64,000 nucleotides of DNA from Colwellia sp. MB3u-41 (GTDB lineage: Bacteria > Pseudomonadota > Gammaproteobacteria > Enterobacterales > Alteromonadaceae), in the NCBI RefSeq assembly GCF_014076845.1, contig NZ_JACGUT010000058.1, positions 213,694-277,693 on the forward strand, written 5' to 3'. The translations under genes and the position numbers were made by a program. The notes under the pieces are model-generated. The model was not told the DNA's origin and did not search any database. It saw only the letters and a list, made by a program, of their open reading frames with translations. Of this stretch, positions 17,868-26,593 are shown piece by piece (the first letter of the stretch is position 1; the number at the start of each line of letters is the position of its first letter).

Positions 17868-19984
17868 TAAGAGATAACTCCTGCAGATATTGACGGAGTA
17901 ACGTGAGACTGGTTTTGTTGATTACTTTGAGCTTTTGATAGCGCCATAGTAATAATACCTGGCACGTCAAGGATCATCGCAACAGAACCATCACCAAGAA
18001 TTGTTGCCCCCGAAACACCTTCAACCTGCTGATAATTATCATTTAAACTTTTAATAACCACTTGCTGCTGGGCGAGTAAATCATCAACCATCAAACCAAT
18101 TTTTTGTCCGTCAGCTTCAACAACAACCAGTAAACAACGTTCAATGTGTTCAAATTCACAAGGGATGTTAAATAGCTGATAAATAGGGATAACAGGAACG
18201 TTGTCTTCCCTAAGTCGGTAAAGTAACATGTCACCTGAAACACGATTAATGAGCGTTTTTTGTGGCTGCAAAGATTCAACAATCGTGATTAATGGAATAA
18301 TATAAACTTCCCTGCCAACCCGGACTAGCTGACCATCAAGAATAGCCAAAGTCAGTGGTAAATTCACACGAAAAGTACTGCCTTTTCCTTGCTCAGATTC
18401 AACTTGTATTCGCCCGCCTAGCGATTGAATATTCTGTTTAACGACATCCATACCGACGCCACGACCCGAGATATCACTGAGTTCTTTTGCCGTAGAGAAA
18501 CCGGGTTCGAAGATCAAATCAAAAACTTGACTATCGGTTAACGTTGTACTTTCATCAACTAAACCTTTTTCAAGCGCTTTATTAAAAACAGCTTGGCGAT
18601 CAATGCCACCACCATCGTCACTGATTTCAATAACAATACTCCCACCTTGATGATAGGCATCCAGTATAATTGTGCCCTTTTCAGGCTTACCGTTCGCTAA
18701 TCGAACTTGTGCAGACTCAATACCATGGTCAACAGCATTACGTACTAAATGCACAAGGGGGTCGCCAATTTGTTCCATCACAGTTTTATCGAGTTCTGTT
18801 TGCTCACCTTTAAGAATAAGCTCAATTTCTTTTCCTGTTTTTTTAGATAAGTCATGAACGAGCCTTGGAAAACGATTAAATGCAAAGCTAATAGGCAACA
18901 TACGAATACGCATGACACTTTCTTGTAATTCTTTTGTATTTTGCAGGAGTTGCTCTAAACCTGCGTTAAGGCGTTCAACTTTTGATAAGTCAAAATCATT
19001 ACCTAACTCAGACAACATCGATTGAGTAATGACCAGTTCACCTACTAAGTTGATTAAACTGTCAACTTTATCAACGCCTACTCGAATAGAACCTAAGTCA
19101 TTTTTAGACTTACCTGCAGGCTTATCTACATTATTTTTTTGTGAAGGTTCGGGAGTATTTGTTGCTATTTTTGATGAAGAGACACAAAGCTCACTTAGGG
19201 TTGATTCGTCACTCACACCTTCAGCACTTGATACATCAACACTTATTTTACTGAGTTTAACGTTCTCTTCTTTAATCAGAATAAGTTCACATTCGTCTTC
19301 AACCCACTCAAAGACTTCTTTAATATCATCTTCACTCGCGTTTGAACGCAGTGTTAAACACCAACTTAAATAAAGTTCTTCTGCATCAATGTCATTAAGT
19401 GCGGGTAGTTCTTTAGCATTCGCTACGACAGTAATTTCGCCTAAATCAGCTAAAGCATTGAAAAGTAATAACGGGTCATTACCGGTTTGCACTAAGTGAT
19501 GCTCTGGAATGAACTTTATTTGCCACGTTGTCATATCATTATTATTTTCAGTTGCCAGTTCATCAACATTTATGGTCACCACCTCACTAATGACACTTCC
19601 GCTTGAAGCTAATGTTTGCCTTAATAACCGAGAATTTTCAGCTATTTTTTCACTGTTGCACTCGCTTTCATCTCTTATGGCTTCAATTAACAAGCGCATG
19701 CAATCAACTGACTCTAAAAGTAATTCAACATCATCGGGGTCTATATTGCGACGACCATCACGCATTTCATCAAGTAAAGTTTCAACTAAATGCGTGAATT
19801 CTGTCACATGATTAAAACCAAACGTCCCCGCACCGCCTTTAATTGAATGGGCTGCACGAAAGATTGAATTAATTGTTTCATCATCACCTTGCTCTAAATT
19901 GAGCAAACTCGATTCCATTAATTCGAGGCCTTCAAAGCTTTCTTCTAAAAAGCTAGGAATAAATTGCGAGAGGTCTACGCTCAT
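17867..19984 (-). CDS. cheA: Chemotaxis histidine kinase CheA
   Basis: 705 residues in the standard P1-P5 layout. P1 (~1-110) has the phosphorylated His in RAAHSIKGGAGTFG. A P2-like region lies at ~145-245. The dimerisation helix pair (~295-360) has INLVGELVITQSML. The kinase core shows HLVRNAVDHGIE, ISDDGGGIDR and SGRGVGMDVVKQNI. The CheW-like P5 domain (~545-690) ends before a Gln/Asn-rich tail. It phosphorylates CheY, CheB and possibly the other receivers of the cluster. It lies 5 bp downstream of cheY and overlaps cheW. Confidence 0.97.
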   Translation of the reverse strand: MSVDLSQFIPSFLEESFEGLELMESSLLNLEQGDDETINSIFRAAHSIKGGAGTFGFNHVTEFTHLVETLLDEMRDGRRNIDPDDVELLLESVDCMRLLIEAIRDESECNSEKIAENSRLLRQTLASSGSVISEVVTINVDELATENNNDMTTWQIKFIPEHHLVQTGNDPLLLFNALADLGEITVVANAKELPALNDIDAEELYLSWCLTLRSNASEDDIKEVFEWVEDECELILIKEENVKLSKISVDVSSAEGVSDESTLSELCVSSSKIATNTPEPSQKNNVDKPAGKSKNDLGSIRVGVDKVDSLINLVGELVITQSMLSELGNDFDLSKVERLNAGLEQLLQNTKELQESVMRIRMLPISFAFNRFPRLVHDLSKKTGKEIELILKGEQTELDKTVMEQIGDPLVHLVRNAVDHGIESAQVRLANGKPEKGTIILDAYHQGGSIVIEISDDGGGIDRQAVFNKALEKGLVDESTTLTDSQVFDLIFEPGFSTAKELSDISGRGVGMDVVKQNIQSLGGRIQVESEQGKGSTFRVNLPLTLAILDGQLVRVGREVYIIPLITIVESLQPQKTLINRVSGDMLLYRLREDNVPVIPIYQLFNIPCEFEHIERCLLVVVEADGQKIGLMVDDLLAQQQVVIKSLNDNYQQVEGVSGATILGDGSVAMILDVPGIITMALSKAQSNQQNQSHVTPSISAGVIS

Positions 19985-19989
19985 AATAG

Positions 19990-20352
19990 CTACCTAACAA
20001 CCCGTTTAATGGTTGCTAATAATTTTTCAGGGTTAAAAGGTTTGACTAACCAACCAGTAGCGCCGGCAGCTTTGCCGCGCATTTTCATATCACCCGAACT
20101 TTCTGTGGTTAACATTAAAATCGGAGTGAATTTAAAGGTAGGTAACTTGCGCAATTCTTGGCAGAGTGTAATACCGTCCATGATGGGCATATTTACATCT
20201 GAAATAACAAGGTCAAACGTTCCATTTTGCGCTTTATTCAGGCCATCTTGGCCATCTTTTGCTTCAACAGTTTCATAGCCTGCACTTTTCAATGTGAAAC
20301 TAACCATATCGCGAATAGAGTTAGAGTCGTCAACAACCAACACTTGGATCAT
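19990..20352 (-). CDS. cheY: Chemotaxis response regulator CheY
   Basis: 120-residue single receiver domain. The acidic pair is in VLVVDDSNSIRDMV, the phospho-Asp in VISDVNMPIMDG, the switch Thr in MLTTES and the Lys in WLVKPF. It lacks an output domain, so it acts by protein contact, at the flagellar motor or on another partner. No CheZ or CheC phosphatase is encoded in the window; the PP2C fusion acts on phosphoserine and would not replace them. AAAGGAAAG precedes the start. Confidence 0.96.
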   Translation of the reverse strand: MIQVLVVDDSNSIRDMVSFTLKSAGYETVEAKDGQDGLNKAQNGTFDLVISDVNMPIMDGITLCQELRKLPTFKFTPILMLTTESSGDMKMRGKAAGATGWLVKPFNPEKLLATIKRVVR

Positions 20353-20429
20353 AGGTCTTTCCTTTTGAGGGTAAATATAAACGGCAAAGGCTTAATCAAC
20401 ATCTTAGGTTAGTCACTAAAACGTTAAGA

Positions 20430-20705
20430 TTAAGCATTAAGATATTGATTTAAAATAGCTTCGTTAAGCCCTAACTGCTTAACGCTTTCTTGGATAACAC
20501 AGGAGGTGGAACGCCAGTTAAGCGCTTTGTTTTGTGAAGCAATATAAGTTACTGCAGCTAACAGTAACTGAACACCTACTGTATCGATATGAGTAACCTC
20601 ACTGTCGTCAAAATTGATCACATCATTTTGATCAATTTCTAACAATAGCTTGGTTTTACATTCATCAACTTGAGCAATGGTTAACTGAACGGGTAATTTG
20701 AACAT
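20430..20705 (-). CDS. STAS-domain protein heading the chemotaxis operon
   Basis: 91 residues with the STAS fold pattern: NFDDSEVTHIDTVGVQLLLA places a Thr where anti-sigma antagonists have the phosphorylatable Ser/Thr. It is the first gene of the minus-strand chemotaxis block, 77 bp ahead of cheY. It is clearly different from the STAS protein near 10 kb, so the block carries two. It may be an MlaB-like or array-associated STAS protein. Its kinase partner is unknown. Confidence 0.88.
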   Translation of the reverse strand: MFKLPVQLTIAQVDECKTKLLLEIDQNDVINFDDSEVTHIDTVGVQLLLAAVTYIASQNKALNWRSTSCVIQESVKQLGLNEAILNQYLNA

Positions 20706-20904
20706 TTAATCCCTTATAATGTTGAACAAAATAGATAACCTATTAATAAAGATAAGACAAAAAAAATTAACTGCAAGTTTATTTTGATAATAAATTCACT
20801 ATTTTTTAGGTATTTACAACCTATTTTTAGAATGGAGTTTAAAATTCATATCAATAAAGTAAGGTTTTTTAATGAATATATTGCTTTCCCTGTTTACAAT
20901 TATT

Positions 20905-21733
20905 ATGGTTAAAAAAAGGATATATTTTGATTTCGCTGATTTGAAAAAATAAAAAGCAACTATGAGCAGAACGTTCAAAGCGTCTTACAACGATTCGAAG
21001 AATATAGCCACAGCCAGCAATTAAGAATTGACCAAGCCAATCAATCGACGATTGATAACCTTAAGTTGTCTCATCAAAAACATCTCGACCAACAAAATAC
21101 ACAAATTAAGCAATTAACTGATGACGTAAGTTATTACAAAGCGTAAATAGCGAAGCAACACCAAATAATAGGGCAGCTTTATAGTCGATATGATGCGGTA
21201 ATGAGCTATTTGCTAACAGAAAAAAGAAGAGACATTGATATTAAAGATATTTTTTCTGATGAAGACATCCAAAGCGATGGAAAAAGTGAATTTATTGAAG
21301 GTTTACATCTCCCATCAAATAACAGCGAACTTAATAGTCAATGTAAACAGACCAACCAAAAGGCTGTAAAGACTCATATCAATGAGAGGGAAGGAAGCAT
21401 TCAAAAAGAAAGCCCTTCAGCATTGGAGCAATGTGATGACAACTTGTTTGACCAAGCCATTTTTAAAAGACAATCTGGTGATGTTAAACAGGCGTTTCAA
21501 TTATTTGAACAAGCCGCAAAACTCGGTTATGCAAAATCAATGGGAGCAATGGGTCGATCATTTTTTTAGGTGAAGGGATAGAAGAAGATCAAACAATGGG
21601 TTTAGCATGGCTTATTCATGCAGCCAATCAAGCACTATCGCAGGCAGTTGCTCGCGTGAAGTATTTTCAAGAAAATAATCATGAACTTTATCAACAGGCT
21701 TGCACTGTATCGAAGCAATTAGCTATTTCCTAA
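20905..21733 (+). pseudogene. Broken coiled-coil/Sel1-repeat protein gene
   Basis: The start MVKKRIYFDFADLKK is followed by a stop; shifting frame near 20942 continues as NYEQNVQSVLQRFEEYSHSQ and a Gln-rich coiled coil until an in-frame TAA at 21144. The same frame then runs through YSRYDAVMSYLLTEKR and DIDIKDIFSDED into a Sel1-like unit (QAFQLFEQAAKLGYAKSMGA) that stops at 21567 after seven T's. One extra T would restore LGEGIEEDQTMGLAWLIHAA up to TAA at 21731, the expected rest of the Sel1 repeat. Three lesions are therefore seen. The 122-residue central open frame (21201-21569) could still be translated, but a full product cannot. Confidence 0.78.
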
Positions 21734-21854
21734 CATTGTAATTTATGTGATTTTTAAGCGATAAATTTTTTAACTAACCTAAACCCAATGTGTATATTGT
21801 ATAAAGTAACCGTGTCATAATACACACATACATACACGACTTTTGGAACATTAA

Positions 21855-23099
21855 ATGACGCAAAAAATGACGATAGGTGTAGGTGGCTCTGATGCAGGAA
21901 CTGAACTAGCTAAACTTAACAATATGACAGCTGATGTTCAGCCTATCTCCTCAAACGAGTTTAAAGCACGTATTGCTAAAGCCCAACAATTAATGAAAGC
22001 TAATAATATTGAGGCGACTTACTTAGACGCGGGCACTAACCTCTATTATTTTACGGGTACTAAATGGTATGCCAGTGAGCGCATGGTGGGAGCAATCATT
22101 CCACAACAAGGCGAAATCCAGTACATTACCCCCTACTTTGAAGTAAATACCTTAAATCAGTATATGACCATAAAAGGTAAAATTAATGGTTGGCAAGAAC
22201 ATGAAAGCCCTTACCAATTATTTATTGAAACCTTAAAAAATATGGGCATTAACTCAGGAACCATTGCGCTTGACGAATCAACGGCATTTTTTATTGCTGA
22301 CGGCATAAAACAATGCGCCGACAATAGTAATAATAATTATCAACTTATTGATGCAAAAGCAGTTACTGCAGGATGTCGTAGTGAAAAGTCTTCATTTGAA
22401 ATAGCCTTATTGCAAAAGGCTAAAAATATGACGATGGAAGTTCATAAAGCGGTGGCAAGAATATTAACTTCTGGGATAAGTACTCAAGAAGTCACTGACT
22501 TTATTAATCAAGCACACATAAAGGTGGGATCCCCTGCTGGTTCATACTTTTGTATCGTTTTATTTGGTGAAGATTCATCCTATCCACACGGCGTAAAAAC
22601 CCCTAAAACCTTAGAACTCAATGACATCGTGTTAATTGATACCGGTTGCCATGTAGAAGGGTATAACTCAGATATCACCAGAACCTATGTTTTTGGTGAA
22701 GCGAGCCCCCGTCAACGTGAAATGTGGCTACTTGAAAAGAATGCACAAAAAAGTGCTTTTGATGCAGCAAAGCTTGGCGTTCCTTGTGGCGATGTTGATA
22801 TTGCAGCCCGTGACTATTTAGCAAGCCAAGAAATGGGCCCCGATTATCAAACACCAGGTTGTCCACACAGAACCGGCCATGGTGTAGGTTTAGACATTCA
22901 TGAATGGCCTTACTTAGTGCGTAGTGATAAAACGCCACTTACTATTGGAATGTGTTTCTCGAATGAACCCATGTTGGTATTACCGAACGAATTTGGCATT
23001 CGCCTTGAAGATCATTTTTATATGAGTGAGCACGGCGCCAAGTGGTTTACAGAGCCTTCATATTCAATTGATGATCCGTTTGGATTAGTCAAAGGTTAG
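21855..23099 (+). CDS. M24-family metallopeptidase (Xaa-Pro aminopeptidase type)
   Basis: 414 residues: an N-terminal creatinase-like domain (~35-165) and a C-terminal pita-bread domain. Metal-ligand blocks are all present: IDTGCHVEGYNSDITRTY (two Asp), CPHRTGHGVGLDIHEWPY (His), FSNEPM (Glu) and GIRLEDHF (Glu). Such enzymes cleave Xaa-Pro N-terminal bonds, using two Mn or Co ions. There is no signal peptide, so it is cytosolic. The start ATG is preceded by TTTTGGAAC. It appears to be a single-gene unit, with a hairpin 79 bp after the stop. Confidence 0.93.
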   Translation: MTQKMTIGVGGSDAGTELAKLNNMTADVQPISSNEFKARIAKAQQLMKANNIEATYLDAGTNLYYFTGTKWYASERMVGAIIPQQGEIQYITPYFEVNTLNQYMTIKGKINGWQEHESPYQLFIETLKNMGINSGTIALDESTAFFIADGIKQCADNSNNNYQLIDAKAVTAGCRSEKSSFEIALLQKAKNMTMEVHKAVARILTSGISTQEVTDFINQAHIKVGSPAGSYFCIVLFGEDSSYPHGVKTPKTLELNDIVLIDTGCHVEGYNSDITRTYVFGEASPRQREMWLLEKNAQKSAFDAAKLGVPCGDVDIAARDYLASQEMGPDYQTPGCPHRTGHGVGLDIHEWPYLVRSDKTPLTIGMCFSNEPMLVLPNEFGIRLEDHFYMSEHGAKWFTEPSYSIDDPFGLVKG

Positions 23100-23177
23100 T
23101 TATCATTAAACAGAATGAACCATCATATTCGTTATTGACTCATTCGTTTTTGCCTTATCTTTAGAGTAATATTGTCG

Positions 23178-23205
23178 CATTAGCCAAATAATTGTTTGGC
23201 TAATG
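23178..23205 (+). other. Stem-loop downstream of the M24 peptidase gene
   Basis: Perfect 11-bp inverted repeat CATTAGCCAAA / TTTGGCTAATG with a 6-base loop, 79 bp after the peptidase stop and 56 bp before yciB. No T-run follows, so intrinsic termination is doubtful; an operator or RNA element are alternatives. Confidence 0.5.
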
Positions 23206-23261
23206 GGTAAGCATTGCGTAGAATTAGATTACTTTTAAACCTAGGTTGAAAATTTATTACT

Positions 23262-23852
23262 ATGCATGCTTTGTTTGAATATCTTCCTCTGGTTGTTTTT
23301 TTTATTGTTTATAAGTTTGTTGATATCTATTGGGCGACAGGCTCTTTAATCATTCTTGCTGGTGCGCAAATAATTTACTATCTTATTAAAAAAGAAACCA
23401 TTCCAAAGCGTACTTTAATATTTTTTGTGCTTATTGCCGTATTTGGTGGTTTAACTATATTTTTGCACGACGATACTTTTCTTAAATGGAAAGTTACCAT
23501 CATCAATTTATTTTTTGCTATTGCTCTCCTCGTTAGTGATAAAATCTTCAAAAAAAATATCATCAAAGACTTCCTTAACGAGGCATTATCTTTACCTGAC
23601 AATATTTGGGGAAAACTGAACTTAGCTTGGGCTTTATTCTTTGCATTGTGCGCTGTATTAAATTTATACGTTGCCTTTAATTTTGACCAAGATACTTGGG
23701 TAAACTTTAAAGTGTTTGGTTTAACCGCTTTAATGTTTGTTTTCTCTATTGGTTCAGTTTTATTATTATCAAAACATTTACCTGATGATGAAGACAACCC
23801 CAACAGTAAATGTGATAAAACAATTGAAGAAAAAAATAATCGCTTAAAGTAA
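23262..23852 (+). CDS. yciB: Inner membrane septation protein A family (YciB/IspZ)
   Basis: 196 residues, five hydrophobic segments, opening with LFEYLPLVVFFIVYKFVDIYWATG, which is broken by charged residues as in YciB. NIWGKLNLAWALFFALCAV and WVNFKVFG are hallmark blocks. E. coli YciB is an inner membrane protein linked to cell-envelope and septation homeostasis. A charged C-terminal tail of ~25 residues (DDEDNPNSKCDK) follows the last helix. yciI follows after 28 bp, matching the close yciB-yciI association in E. coli. Confidence 0.94.
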   Translation: MHALFEYLPLVVFFIVYKFVDIYWATGSLIILAGAQIIYYLIKKETIPKRTLIFFVLIAVFGGLTIFLHDDTFLKWKVTIINLFFAIALLVSDKIFKKNIIKDFLNEALSLPDNIWGKLNLAWALFFALCAVLNLYVAFNFDQDTWVNFKVFGLTALMFVFSIGSVLLLSKHLPDDEDNPNSKCDKTIEEKNNRLK

Positions 23853-23880
23853 CTATCACCCCTAAATTGTGGAAAATAAA

Positions 23881-24183
23881 ATGTTTTATCTTATATATTC
23901 AGAAGATGTAGAAAATAGCTTATCATTAAGAATGTCGGTACGTGAGCAGCACTTAACACGTTTAAGAGAATTACAAGACCAAGGGCGCTTATTAATTGCC
24001 GGCCCTTGTCCAGCTATAGATAATGAAAACCCAGGAGAGGCAGGCTTTACTGGCTCTCTCATTGTTGCTGAATTTAAGAGTTTAATAGCAGCACAAGCAT
24101 GGGCTGATAAAGACCCTTATATTACAGCAGGTGTATATAAAAAGGTAACTGTAAAACCTTACAAAAAAGTACTGCCTGCATAA
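23881..24183 (+). CDS. yciI: YciI-like protein
   Basis: 100 residues of the YciI/YCII fold. Diagnostic blocks are [33 protein letters not shown] and [15 protein letters not shown], nearly identical to E. coli YciI. The ATG at 23881 gives the family N-terminus MFYLIYSED; an in-frame GTG at 23869 would add four residues but is less likely, because TGTGGA forms a reasonable ribosome-binding site for the ATG. The biochemical function of YciI is unsettled. Confidence 0.95.
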   Translation: MFYLIYSEDVENSLSLRMSVREQHLTRLRELQDQGRLLIAGPCPAIDNENPGEAGFTGSLIVAEFKSLIAAQAWADKDPYITAGVYKKVTVKPYKKVLPA

Positions 24184-24246
24184 ACTACGTTATTTATTAT
24201 AACGTTATATATAATTCCATCATTTAAGAAAGTATTTAGAAATTTA

Positions 24247-24660
24247 ATGAAGAGTATGATGACCAAAATTTTCACTTACAGCTTAATGTTAGTTTTTTGC
24301 TTTTTATCGACAGTTAGCTACGCCAAAAAGTCGATTGAGCACTGTGAAACAACACAAGATACCACATCAGGATTATCAAGCTGTTTAGATGTAGTCAAAG
24401 AAGCAGTAGACAGAGAATTACAAACTTGGATAAACAACCAAGTTTTTATTCTTGAAGAATTTGCATTGGCAACAGGGCGACGAGCTGCATTAGATATGTT
24501 TAAGCGTTCTCAACGTAATTTTATCACGTTTAGAGAAAATGACTGCCGATGGCAGTACCTTGCTATTTCACCTGGCACAGGTGCAGCTTCGGCCTACAAA
24601 AAATGTTATATATTAGCCAGTAAAAGTCGTATTAAAGAGCTAGAGGTCATTAACCCCTAA
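24247..24660 (+). CDS. Periplasmic LprI/DUF1311-family protein
   Basis: 137 residues. Residues 1-26 form a signal peptide (hydrophobic core SLMLVFCFLSTVSYA, cleavage after AYA/YA-K). The mature part has spaced cysteines (HCETT, SCLDV, DCRWQY, KCYILASKSR) and the FRENDCRWQ...CYILASKSRIKEL arrangement typical of the lysozyme-inhibitor LprI/DUF1311 domain. It is probably a small disulfide-bonded periplasmic protein. Lysozyme inhibition is only a family association. Several ATGs (24247, 24256, 24259) could start it. Confidence 0.82.
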   Translation: MKSMMTKIFTYSLMLVFCFLSTVSYAKKSIEHCETTQDTTSGLSSCLDVVKEAVDRELQTWINNQVFILEEFALATGRRAALDMFKRSQRNFITFRENDCRWQYLAISPGTGAASAYKKCYILASKSRIKELEVINP

Positions 24661-24711
24661 CGCTATTTTTTCAGTCTAGTAAACGGCTATATAACCATTA
24701 CTGGGTTGAAA

Positions 24712-25104
24712 TTATTGAGCAATCAAAATATCGAATTCTGGCATTGCCTGTATAACTTTTTTTACTGTACAAGTATTTGCTGAAACCATTAATGCTTTTT
24801 TATATTTCTCTGGAAAGTTATCGGGTAACTGAACACGTATAGAAAATTTCTTTTGATATTTATTTTCACCAATAGGGGTATCATCTTGAAAAACTTTAAT
24901 ACCGTCAGTACTGATATCACGCTGTTGACAAAACTTACGAATATAAAAAGCGGCACACAAAGGCATACTAGCAAGAAAATAATCTAAAGGCTCTGGATGA
25001 TTAGCTCGACCTCCGGCGGTAATACTTTGATCACTTATAATTTCATGCTCGCCAAAAATTGCTTTAAGTGCTTGTCCCTCAAGCATGTTGACTTCAATTC
25101 TCAT
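24712..25104 (-). CDS. OsmC-family peroxiredoxin-like protein
   Basis: 130 residues. OsmC/Ohr proteins reduce organic hydroperoxides with a Cys pair; here the candidates are Cys in MPLCAAFYIRKFC and Cys in VSANTCTVKK. GGRANHPEPLDYFLASMPLC is the characteristic central block. It belongs to the YhfA-like OsmC branch rather than Ohr. It stands alone, in the same orientation as the six-gene operon that ends 42 bp upstream of it, so it could be co-transcribed with that operon. Confidence 0.88.
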   Translation of the reverse strand: MRIEVNMLEGQALKAIFGEHEIISDQSITAGGRANHPEPLDYFLASMPLCAAFYIRKFCQQRDISTDGIKVFQDDTPIGENKYQKKFSIRVQLPDNFPEKYKKALMVSANTCTVKKVIQAMPEFDILIAQ

Positions 25105-25145
25105 ATTTAATATTCCTTTGAATAATGTAAGTTAATGGTTAAGAA

Positions 25146-25889
25146 TTAACGTTTGAAAATTTTTATTTTTAATAATTGATAAATAACCCAATAAATAATA
25201 CCTGCTATAAGACTAAGAGAAAGCGCAATCGCAGCAAATAAGTCAGGTGCTTTCATTAAGCTACTCATTAACGACTCTTGGTAATAAAAAAACCATTGGT
25301 GATCATCAGGAAAGACCAAGGTATGCAAATAATAAAAGATATCTGTTAAGCCAAAGAGCCCAAAGATAGCGAATATCACAACGGTTGGTATAATTACCGC
25401 GGTGTATTTTTGCTTTTTACTGGGTTCGGGAGATTTTACGTAGTAAATGACCCCAATTGTAATAAGTAGTAAGAAAATATTAATAAAGGATACCAAACGT
25501 AATTGGCTAACCAAATGACTAACATCTTGTAAATGCACCACTTCTGACATTGTTAATAAAGTCTTATAGTGGTTATCTTTATTTAAATAATTTAGCGTTG
25601 CTAGATGCTTACCGTTACTGTTAATTTCATCAACTATTTCGTTAAAAATTTGTATATGTTGTTGAGTGCTCGTGCTGGCAAAATCTTGTTTACCTTTGGT
25701 ATTTTGTGGCGTATAGGTTTTTATTGTTTGTTCAATATTAAGTTGTTCATACCAAAACCCATAAAAGAAGTTAACACTTTTATTCACTTGCCAACTTAAC
25801 CCTAGTGAAAAGATTAATAAGAACAAGCAGCAGCTCAGCCATAAAAGAACAGCCCCCCTCCTCTTACTTGTCAGTGAACGATTATTCAT
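25146..25889 (-). CDS. DUF1461-like integral membrane protein
   Basis: 247 residues with four hydrophobic segments (~12-33, 133-152, 163-185, 217-238) and an extracytoplasmic region of ~100 residues after the first. Blocks HLQDVSHLVSQLRL, TDIFYYLHTLVFPDDHQWFF and the following aromatic segment resemble the DUF1461 (TIGR01906) family, whose function is unknown. Its ATG overlaps the upstream gene stop as TAATG, making it the last gene of the operon. Confidence 0.7.
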   Translation of the reverse strand: MNNRSLTSKRRGAVLLWLSCCLFLLIFSLGLSWQVNKSVNFFYGFWYEQLNIEQTIKTYTPQNTKGKQDFASTSTQQHIQIFNEIVDEINSNGKHLATLNYLNKDNHYKTLLTMSEVVHLQDVSHLVSQLRLVSFINIFLLLITIGVIYYVKSPEPSKKQKYTAVIIPTVVIFAIFGLFGLTDIFYYLHTLVFPDDHQWFFYYQESLMSSLMKAPDLFAAIALSLSLIAGIIYWVIYQLLKIKIFKR

Positions 25890-26593
25890 TAAAATTCATA
25901 TTCAATAGCCACACGTAAAATATGATCTTTGCTTTTACCATTAAGGCCCGTGATAAAGCCTAATTCCCACTTTAACTGTTTTTGTCCAGCAAAGCGTTGT
26001 ATTCCCATGAAAGCTGGACCGATACCAACATAGTCTTCACCTGAATATAATTCAATTGCTGGTTGGAACTGTGGTAACCAACGATAACGATATTGAGCAC
26101 GAAATTCCATTTCTATTTCATTTTGAATGTCATTACCCCATTCATAAATCAAAAATGCATTGATACTTAAACTGGTACGGCCTATTTCTTTTTCAAACAG
26201 TAAACCTGAAGTGACTTCCCAACTGTCTTTATTATGCTCTTTTTCAACTTCAAAAAGCATGCCCCAATCAGCCCAATATTCACCTTGTTCCGTTAACATC
26301 CAACGCGTTTCAATTTCGTAAGCAGACACACCAAAATTGCCATCGACATCACGTTCACCCACGATATAGAGTTCTACCATCATATTATCAAATACCGACT
26401 GTCCATACGCAAAGCGCTGAGCTAAATCATTGGTGTTATCCGTTTGGTGAGATAATAGCCGCCACTCAACTTCCTTTTCATTAGGTAAAACATAAGGATG
26501 ATAAACTTTGTCGACGACAACACCATCAGCGAAGGTGAAACTGCTATAGAAACAATTAAACAGTAATGCTAAAGCATAAAGTGCTTTTTTCAT
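25889..26593 (-). CDS. Predicted outer-membrane beta-barrel protein
   Basis: 234 residues. A signal peptide covers ~1-22 (LYALALLFNCFYSSFTFA-D). The mature protein consists of alternating amphipathic strands rich in Trp/Tyr and ends in VAIEYEF, a C-terminal aromatic signature of outer-membrane barrels. Repeating strand pairs such as EIETRWMLTEQGEYWADWGM support a barrel of about 8-10 strands. No family name is certain. Four-base overlap (ATGA) with the FTR1-like gene upstream implies coordinated expression; it may transport or sense the same substrate. Confidence 0.75.
   Translation of the reverse strand: MKKALYALALLFNCFYSSFTFADGVVVDKVYHPYVLPNEKEVEWRLLSHQTDNTNDLAQRFAYGQSVFDNMMVELYIVGERDVDGNFGVSAYEIETRWMLTEQGEYWADWGMLFEVEKEHNKDSWEVTSGLLFEKEIGRTSLSINAFLIYEWGNDIQNEIEMEFRAQYRYRWLPQFQPAIELYSGEDYVGIGPAFMGIQRFAGQKQLKWELGFITGLNGKSKDHILRVAIEYEF

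Noticed and set aside
19029..19373. 114-codon plus-strand frame opposite cheA
   Set aside because: Ser/Thr/Leu-rich shadow of the conserved CheA coding sequence on the other strand.
23178..23205. Terminator for the M24 peptidase gene
   Set aside because: The stem is perfect, but no T-run follows on the plus strand, so it is listed only as a stem-loop.
23378..23803. 141-codon minus-strand frame opposite yciB
   Set aside because: Lys/Asn/Ser-rich reverse reading of a well-recognised membrane protein gene.
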